NCBI RefSeq assembly: GCF_014207445.1
Contig: NZ_JACHEM010000008.1
Span: forward strand, 278,090 to 342,089
Source: Streptomyces candidus
Lineage (GTDB): Bacteria; Actinomycetota; Actinomycetes; Streptomycetales; Streptomycetaceae
DNA: 64,000 bases
Direction: 5' to 3'
The notes under the pieces are model-generated. The model made no database searches, had not been told where the DNA came from, and saw only the letters and a list, made by a program, of their open reading frames with translations. The translations under genes were made by a program, and so were the position numbers. Shown piece by piece: positions 59,064 to 64,000 of the stretch; positions within the stretch are counted from its first letter, which is position 1, and every line of letters starts with the position of its first letter.

Positions 59064-60395
59064 CTACTTCGCCTTCGCGATGTCTGTGTCGATCTGCTCG
59101 GCCAGCTTCTCCAGCCCCGCCTTCAGGTCCTTCACGGCGCCCTTCTCGTACTGGTAACCGAACTCCTGGAGGGAGTTGAGGTGCGCGGCCCCGTTGACCG
59201 CACCGGCGGGGCTGTTGGACCGGGGGTGCTGGGCGATCTCGTGGAACGTCCGGAAGCCCTCGGGGCCCTTCAGGTCGGGGGACTTCAGCGCCTCGAAGGT
59301 CGACGGCACGTTGTTGATCGCGTTGGAGAACGCGACGACCGCCTTGGTGTCGGTCGTCATGAACTCGATGAGCTCCCACGCGGCGTTCTGCTTCTTGCTC
59401 TGCGGGGCGATGCCCATCACCGTGCCCGACAGAAAGCCCCTGCCGTACGTGTCCTTCCGGCTGTCGGGCACCGGCATCGGGGCGACACCGATCTTGAACG
59501 GCACCTTGGCGTCCGTCGCCATCCCCAGCCGCCACTCCCCGTCGAGCTGCATGGCGACCTGACCGGTGTGGAAGGGGTGCTGGGGGCCGAACTCGTCGCC
59601 AAAGGTGTTGCGGAACCTGTCCAGTTTCTTGATTCCGCCGAGGTCGTCGACGAGTTTCTTCTGCGTGGTCAGCATGTCCGCGAAGGCCGGGTCCTTGGCG
59701 ATGTTGGACTTGCCGTCCTTGTCGAAGTACTCCGGCCCCCACGAGCCCAGGTAGTGCTCGGTCGTCGTCTCGTAACCGTGGTAGGCGGGCATGAAGCCCA
59801 GCTGCTCGAAACCGTCGCCCTTGGGTTTCGTCAACTTCTTCGCGACGGCGGACAGTTCGCTGTAGGTCTGCGGCGGCTCGGTGATGCCCGCCTTCTCGAA
59901 GGCGTCCTTGTTGTAGTAGAGCCCGTACGCGTCGGCCAGCAGCGGCAGTGCGCACCGCTTCCCGTCGAACTGTGTGTAGTCGAGCATGACCTTCGGGAAA
60001 GTCTTCTCCAGGTCCAGCTTCGACTTCTCGATGAACGGTTTCAGGTCCGCGAAGGCGCCCGAGGAGCAGAACTTGCCGATGTTGGACGTCGTGAACGACG
60101 ACACGACGTCCGGGCCCTTGGAGCCGCCGCTGCGCAGCGCCTGGTTCAGTTTGTCGTCGTTGATGTTGCCGATGACGTTGACCTTGATGTGCGGGTGGGC
60201 CTGCTCGAACCGGGCGACGTTCTCCTCGATTCCCCTGACCTCCTTCGGGGCGTTCCAGCCGTGCCAGAAGTTGATCGTGGTCCTCGCGTTCGGGTCGTCC
60301 TTGGCGGTGTTCCCGGCGGAGCCGGTACAGGCGGTGGCGGTGACCGATATCGAGGCGACGAGCACGGCGGCGGACAGGAGAAGGTTTCTGCGCAT
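59064..60395 (-). CDS. Extracellular sugar-binding lipoprotein
   Basis: This 443-residue substrate-binding protein of the sugar ABC system has a lipoprotein signal with cysteine 23 (VTATAC-TGS). The binding domain shows TINFWHGWNAPKEVRGIEEN, the segment LPLLADAYGLYYNKDAFEKA and VAMQLDGEWRLGMAT, as in family 1 sugar-binding proteins. Given the GH4 enzyme and the sugar kinase downstream, the ligand is probably a short beta-linked oligosaccharide or aminosugar. The exact sugar cannot be read from the sequence. It is the first gene of the five-gene operon. Confidence 0.92.
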   Translation of the reverse strand: MRRNLLLSAAVLVASISVTATACTGSAGNTAKDDPNARTTINFWHGWNAPKEVRGIEENVARFEQAHPHIKVNVIGNINDDKLNQALRSGGSKGPDVVSSFTTSNIGKFCSSGAFADLKPFIEKSKLDLEKTFPKVMLDYTQFDGKRCALPLLADAYGLYYNKDAFEKAGITEPPQTYSELSAVAKKLTKPKGDGFEQLGFMPAYHGYETTTEHYLGSWGPEYFDKDGKSNIAKDPAFADMLTTQKKLVDDLGGIKKLDRFRNTFGDEFGPQHPFHTGQVAMQLDGEWRLGMATDAKVPFKIGVAPMPVPDSRKDTYGRGFLSGTVMGIAPQSKKQNAAWELIEFMTTDTKAVVAFSNAINNVPSTFEALKSPDLKGPEGFRTFHEIAQHPRSNSPAGAVNGAAHLNSLQEFGYQYEKGAVKDLKAGLEKLAEQIDTDIAKAK

Positions 60396-60488
60396 GACGA
60401 AACTCCCAGGGGCAGGGCAAGGGGGATTGCGGGGTGGGGGAAGCAGGTCGTACGGGGCCGGGGCCGGCCGGCGGCCGGGGGGCGCTGG

Positions 60489-61697
60489 CTAGCCGGTCGA
60501 CGTCGTGTCGAACACTTCGTCGCGGGTGGCTTCCAGCGCGCTCTGCAACGCGCCCCTGAGCACCGGGGACTGCTGGATCTCGCCGATCACGAGACGGGGG
60601 CGGGGCGCGGCCAGTTCGGCCAGCTCCGCCTGGACGAGGGCCCGCAGCGGTTCGCCGCCCGCGGCGGCCACCATTCCGGACAGTACGATCAGTTCGGGGT
60701 CGAGCACGGCGACCACCGAGGCCAGTCCGGTCGCCAGCCGCTGCGCGTACTCCGGCAGGAGCCCCTCCAGTCCTGGCTCTCCTGCGGCGGCGCGCGCCAG
60801 TAGGCCGGTGGCCACCTCCACTGCCGGCTGCTCGGGAGTGTCGTAACCGAGCTGCCGGGCGATCCGCGGCACGGCGACCGCGCCCGCCAGCTCCTGGAAC
60901 CCGCCCCCGTTGGCCTGCGCCACCCGCCGGATCAGCGGCGCTCCCGGCACCGGCAGGAAGCCCACCTCGCCCGCGCCGCCGGTCCAGCCCCGGTGCAGCC
61001 GCCCGCCGAGGACGAGGGCCGCGCCGAGTCCGCCCTCCGCCCACAGCAGCACGAAGTCCTCGTGGCCGCGTGCCGCGCCGAGCCGCTGCTCGGCGACCGC
61101 CGCCAGGTTCACGTCGTTCTCGTACTCCATCGGCATCGGCAGCGCCGCGGCCAGTTCGTCGAGCAGGGCGGGGGAGTGCCAGCCGGGCAGGTGCGAGGCG
61201 TACCGCAGCCGGCCGGTGTTCGGGTCGAAGGCGCCGGGGGTGCCGATCACGACCCGGTGCAGATCGCCCCGTACGAGACCGGCGTCCTTCGCGGCGCCGT
61301 CGATCGCCTGCGTCACCTGACGTACGACACCGGTGGACGAGCGGCCCGGCGTGGGCAGCTCGAAGCTCCCGGCGGTGGTGCCCGCGAGGTCGGCGACGGC
61401 GGCACGGATCCGGTCCGGGGCGACGTCCAGCGCGGCGACGTGCGCGGCGCCCGCGTTCACCGCGTACAGCTGCGCGCTGGGGCCCGGACGGCCCTCGGTG
61501 GTGCCGGTGGCGACGACGAGGCCGGCTGCTTCGAGCCGGGCCAGGAGCTGGGAGGCGGTCGGCTTGGAGAGCCCGGTGAGCTTTCCGATCCTGGTCCGCG
61601 ACAGCGGCCCGTGCGCCAGCAGCAGGTCCAGCGCCGCGCGGTCGTTCATCGCGCGCAGCACGCGTGGAGTACCCGGTGTGCCCGGCGTTACGGCCAC
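60489..61697 (-). CDS. ROK-family transcriptional repressor
   Basis: This 402-residue regulator has an N-terminal winged helix-turn-helix (about residues 20-75, GPLSRTRIGKLTGLSKPTAS) and a C-terminal sugar-kinase-like domain with LDVAPDRIRAAVADLAG, ENDVNLAAVAEQRLG and GGLGAALVLGGRLHRGWTGG. The usual ROK zinc motif with three cysteines is absent: around residue 260 the sequence reads VPGAPLIRRVAQANGGG. It lies 93 bases upstream of the binding-protein gene on the same strand and probably controls that operon and its own promoter, where a palindrome is present. Confidence 0.9.
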   Translation of the reverse strand: MAVTPGTPGTPRVLRAMNDRAALDLLLAHGPLSRTRIGKLTGLSKPTASQLLARLEAAGLVVATGTTEGRPGPSAQLYAVNAGAAHVAALDVAPDRIRAAVADLAGTTAGSFELPTPGRSSTGVVRQVTQAIDGAAKDAGLVRGDLHRVVIGTPGAFDPNTGRLRYASHLPGWHSPALLDELAAALPMPMEYENDVNLAAVAEQRLGAARGHEDFVLLWAEGGLGAALVLGGRLHRGWTGGAGEVGFLPVPGAPLIRRVAQANGGGFQELAGAVAVPRIARQLGYDTPEQPAVEVATGLLARAAAGEPGLEGLLPEYAQRLATGLASVVAVLDPELIVLSGMVAAAGGEPLRALVQAELAELAAPRPRLVIGEIQQSPVLRGALQSALEATRDEVFDTTSTG

Positions 61698-61755
61698 GAC
61701 GGTGTCACCTGCCCTTTCGGCGGTCCGCTCTCCCGACCTCGCGGTCAGACGCTGT

Positions 61756-61770
61756 TAGGAAAGTTTCCTA
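61756..61770 (-). promoter_or_regulatory. ROK-type operator at its own promoter
   Basis: A perfect inverted repeat TAGGAAA-G-TTTCCTA, within TTAGGAAAGTTTCCTATT, lies 59-73 bases upstream of the ROK regulator start. The A/T-rich TTTCC half-sites resemble those bound by Streptomyces ROK regulators. No second copy is seen in the short gap before the binding-protein gene. Confidence 0.65.
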
Positions 61771-61801
61771 TTCGGATGGGAGGAACGTAAGGGCAGGCGA
61801 A

Positions 61802-61826
61802 GGGGGCGTCAATGGGAAGCGCCCCC
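61802..61826 (-). terminator. Candidate hairpin terminator downstream of mscS
   Basis: A 7-bp stem GGGGGCG (61802-61808) pairs with CGCCCCC (61820-61826) around an 11-base loop, about 100 bases after the mscS-type stop codon. Confidence 0.4.
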
Positions 61827-61861
61827 GAGGCAACCAAAGCGTTACCTGCGGGGGCGTGGAA

Positions 61862-61892
61862 GGAGGTGTTCCCAAAAAGGGAGGTGTTCCCA
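61862..61892. repeat. 18-bp tandem repeat
   Basis: GGAGGTGTTCCCA occurs at 61862-61874 and again at 61880-61892, a period of 18. The junction also makes TCCC-AAAAA-GGGA symmetry. It lies between the mscS-type stop codon and the ROK promoter. Confidence 0.5.
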
Positions 61893-61922
61893 TAAGGGGC
61901 GGGCGGGGCGTCCGCCGGTCCG

Positions 61923-63053
61923 TCAGGGCTTGTTGAGCGGCGGAGCTCCTGGCGCGGGAGCCGCGGGACCGGAGCCGGGCGTCGGGCCGGCGGGCGGGAT
62001 CGGCGCCGATGCCAGCGCCTGCGGTGACGTGGGACTGGCCAGCGCGGACGGCGCGGCCACCCCCGCCGACGGGTCCGCCGCCGCCTCCTCGACCAGCAGT
62101 GCCGGGCCGCCGACGATCCGGATGCCCGCCCGGTCGAAGGCCTGCTTGATCCGCCAGCGCAGTTCGCGCTCCACCCCGAGCGCCTTGCCCGGCATGGTCT
62201 TCGCGGACACCCGCACGATCATGGATTCCAGCAGTACCGAATCCAGGCCGAGAACCTCGATCGGGCCCCAGAGCCGCTCGTTCCACGGCTCGGCCTTCGC
62301 CATGTCCTCGGCGACCTCGGACAGCACGGCCCGGATGTTGTCCAGGTCCTCGCTCGGAAGGACCTGGACGTCGACGCCCGCGGTGGCCCAGCCCTGGCTG
62401 AGGTTGCCGATCCGCTTCACCTCGCCGTTGCGGACGTACCAGATCGCGCCGTTGTCCCCGCGCAGTTTGGTGACCCGCAGCCCGACTTCTATGACCTCGC
62501 CGGAGGCGACGCCCGCGTCGATGGTGTCGCCGACGCCGTACTGGTCCTCCAGAATCATGAAGACGCCCGAGAGGAAGTCGGTGACCAGGTTGCGGGCGCC
62601 GAAACCGAGCGCCACGCCCGCCACACCGGCGCTCGCGAGCAGCGGCGCCAGGTTGATGTTCAGCGCACCCAGCACCATCAGCGCCGCCGTGCCGAGGATC
62701 AGGAACGAGGCCACGGAGCGCAGTACGGACCCGATCGCCTCCGACCGCTGGCGGCGGCGCTCGGCGTTCACCAGCAGACCGCCGAGGGCGGTGCCCTCCA
62801 CCGCCTGGGCGCTGTTGTTCATGTGCGTTATCAGCTTGGTGATCGTGCGCCGGATCACCGTCCGCAGCACGGCGGCGATCACCACGATCAGCAGGATGCG
62901 CAGGCCGACGCTCAGCCAGGTGGACCAGTTCTGCTCCACCCAGCTCGCGGCGTTGCCGGCCCGCTCTGCGGCCTCGTCGAGGGTGACGGGGCCTGGGGTG
63001 GGGGACGGGTCTGCGAGCGGTAGGACGGACCAGGACACCTCGGGCACCTCCAT
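61923..63053 (-). CDS. MscS-family mechanosensitive channel
   Basis: This 376-residue small-conductance channel releases solutes on osmotic downshock. Three hydrophobic helices are visible; the pore-lining one is GVAGVALGFGARNLVTDFLSG near residues 140-160. The beta domain follows with the segment FMILEDQYGVGDTIDAG and GAIWYVRNGEVKRIGN. A Pro/Ala/Gly-rich tail of about 70 residues follows the conserved core. I chose the ATG at 63053, which has AGGA six bases before it; the open frame extends 32 codons further but with unlike residues. It is divergent from the HNH gene. Confidence 0.92.
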   Translation of the reverse strand: MEVPEVSWSVLPLADPSPTPGPVTLDEAAERAGNAASWVEQNWSTWLSVGLRILLIVVIAAVLRTVIRRTITKLITHMNNSAQAVEGTALGGLLVNAERRRQRSEAIGSVLRSVASFLILGTAALMVLGALNINLAPLLASAGVAGVALGFGARNLVTDFLSGVFMILEDQYGVGDTIDAGVASGEVIEVGLRVTKLRGDNGAIWYVRNGEVKRIGNLSQGWATAGVDVQVLPSEDLDNIRAVLSEVAEDMAKAEPWNERLWGPIEVLGLDSVLLESMIVRVSAKTMPGKALGVERELRWRIKQAFDRAGIRIVGGPALLVEEAAADPSAGVAAPSALASPTSPQALASAPIPPAGPTPGSGPAAPAPGAPPLNKP

Positions 63054-63290
63054 GCGATTCCTGCGGTGTGGCAGACCCACCACACTATCGGGGCAACGGG
63101 CAGGGCCCCGTTGACTTCGGGCCCGCAACCCTGTGGTCCGCGACACCACGCGCGGCGGTTCCCCCGTGTGGTGGACAACACTTGTGGCCCGTTACCCGGA
63201 CGTGGTGGCGCCACGACCAGGCATGAGGGGAGACTGGTGCTGCATCGTCCCGGCGCGAGCCACGCGCCGCCGGCGTCCAAGGAGGCATCC

Positions 63291-63842
63291 GTGCCGCATG
63301 TCCTGGTCCTCAACGCGTCGTACGAGCCGCTCGGCGTCGTACCGCTCCGCCGCGCGCTCGTTCTCGTCCTGGAGAACAAGGCACTCTGCCTGGAGGAGTC
63401 CGGCGCTTTCCTGCACAGTGCGACCCGTGTCGTCCCCGCTCCCAGCGTCGTACGGCTCAAACGGTTCGTGCGGGTCCCCTACCGGGGGCCCGTTCCGCTC
63501 ACCCGCCGTGCGCTCTTCGCCAGGGACGGCGGGCGCTGTATGTACTGCGGTGGCGTCGCAACCAGCGTCGACCACGTCATTCCGCGCAGTCGTGGCGGAC
63601 AGCACGCCTGGGAGAACGTGGTGGCGGCCTGTCGCCGCTGCAACCACACCAAGGCCGACCGGCACCTGAGGGAGCTCGGCTGGCGGCTGCGCCATCAGCC
63701 CGCCCCGCCGACCGGTCTGGCCTGGCGGATCATCGGGACCGGGCACCGGGACCCGCGCTGGCTCCCGTATCTGCAGCCCTTCGGCGCGGACGACGCCCTG
63801 GCCCGGATCGACGGCACCTCCGCGGTCAGCGAAGTCGCCTGA
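63291..63842 (+). CDS. HNH endonuclease-domain protein
   Basis: This 183-residue protein has an N-terminal segment LVLNASYEPLGVVPLRRALV and a C-terminal HNH fold. The zinc cysteines are in RCMYCGG and ACRRCNHTKADR, and the catalytic histidine is in VDHVIPRSRGG. The family is widespread and single-copy in actinobacteria. The cleavage role is not established and it may be a house-cleaning nuclease. The start is GTG at 63291, with AAGGAGG five bases before it. Confidence 0.92.
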   Translation: MPHVLVLNASYEPLGVVPLRRALVLVLENKALCLEESGAFLHSATRVVPAPSVVRLKRFVRVPYRGPVPLTRRALFARDGGRCMYCGGVATSVDHVIPRSRGGQHAWENVVAACRRCNHTKADRHLRELGWRLRHQPAPPTGLAWRIIGTGHRDPRWLPYLQPFGADDALARIDGTSAVSEVA

Positions 63843-63879
63843 GTCCGGGCCTTCGTCCTTCAGGCAGGGCGGTGGGGGT

Positions 63880-63910
63880 GGGGGGGGGGGGGACCCCCCC
63901 CCCCCCCCCC
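63880..63910 (+). terminator. Extreme poly-G/poly-C hairpin
   Basis: A run of about 13 G is followed by a single A and then 17 C (63894-63910), which pair completely. It lies 38 bases after the HNH stop codon. It could be a terminator, but homopolymers of this length are also typical places for sequencing or assembly errors. The rest of the window (63911-64000) is C-rich and without a gene. Confidence 0.5.
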
Positions 63911-64000
63911 GCGCCCCGACACCGCGGCCCCCGGCGCCCCCACCCCCCCCAGCCCCTCACCCACCCCGGGCGCCCCCGCGGCTCCCCGCCCCCCCACCAA

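Overview
The window is chromosomal DNA of a high-GC actinomycete, almost certainly Streptomyces. The support is third-position G/C saturation, frequent GTG and one TTG start, Streptomyces-type small regulators (a helix-turn-helix protein with a DUF397 partner), LAxTG-type sortase substrates, dynamin-like sporulation GTPases with a second Ssb protein, and many conserved Streptomyces core genes. I see no prophage, insertion sequence, CRISPR array or rRNA, and one tRNA gene.

Layout. 0.1-2.7 kb: a DUF937 protein, a DUF397/XRE regulatory pair and two small unknown genes. 2.9-6.7 kb: a RecD2-type helicase and citrate synthase. 7.1-10.4 kb: a copper export pair (copZ-copA) behind a CsoR-like operator, a broken acetyltransferase remnant and a small helix-turn-helix gene. 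10.8-17.4 kb: a divergent myo-inositol catabolic cluster (iolE/I-like, then iolC-iolB-iolD-mmsA). 17.6-23.8 kb: a NodB-fold protein with degraded catalytic motifs, a PrmC-like methyltransferase, an alpha/beta-hydrolase/ABC-ATPase fusion with its permease, and a DUF1772 membrane protein. 24-31.8 kb: a glycosyltransferase, tRNA-Arg(TCT), the dynA-dynB-ssbB group and a sortase-anchored thioester-domain protein whose thioester cysteine is a serine. 31.9-41.8 kb: ettA, a thioesterase, an unknown protein, and an FtsX-type ABC operon. 42.0-43.5 kb: a truncated hemoglobin and a PIMT-like methyltransferase.

43.8-54.5 kb is the most interesting block. On the minus strand, in the order of transcription, it holds glnX, glnH, a coiled-coil protein, pknG, a PP2C phosphatase, a VWA protein and an FHA protein. 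The first genes and pknG match the mycobacterial GlnX-GlnH-PknG amino-acid sensing route. Here the route appears joined in one operon-like run to a phosphatase, a phosphopeptide-binding FHA protein and a VWA scaffold. Three of the proteins carry N-terminal zinc-ribbon cysteine pairs. A GC-rich dispersed repeat of about 125 bp flanks this block on both sides, in inverted orientation.

55-61.7 kb: a ROK-regulated sugar uptake operon (binding protein, two permeases, GH4 glycosidase, BadF-type sugar kinase). 61.9-63.8 kb: an MscS channel and an HNH protein, followed by an extreme poly-G/poly-C hairpin. Functional assignments come from recognisable motifs and gene order, with no database search. 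Regulatory sites are inferred from symmetry and position only.
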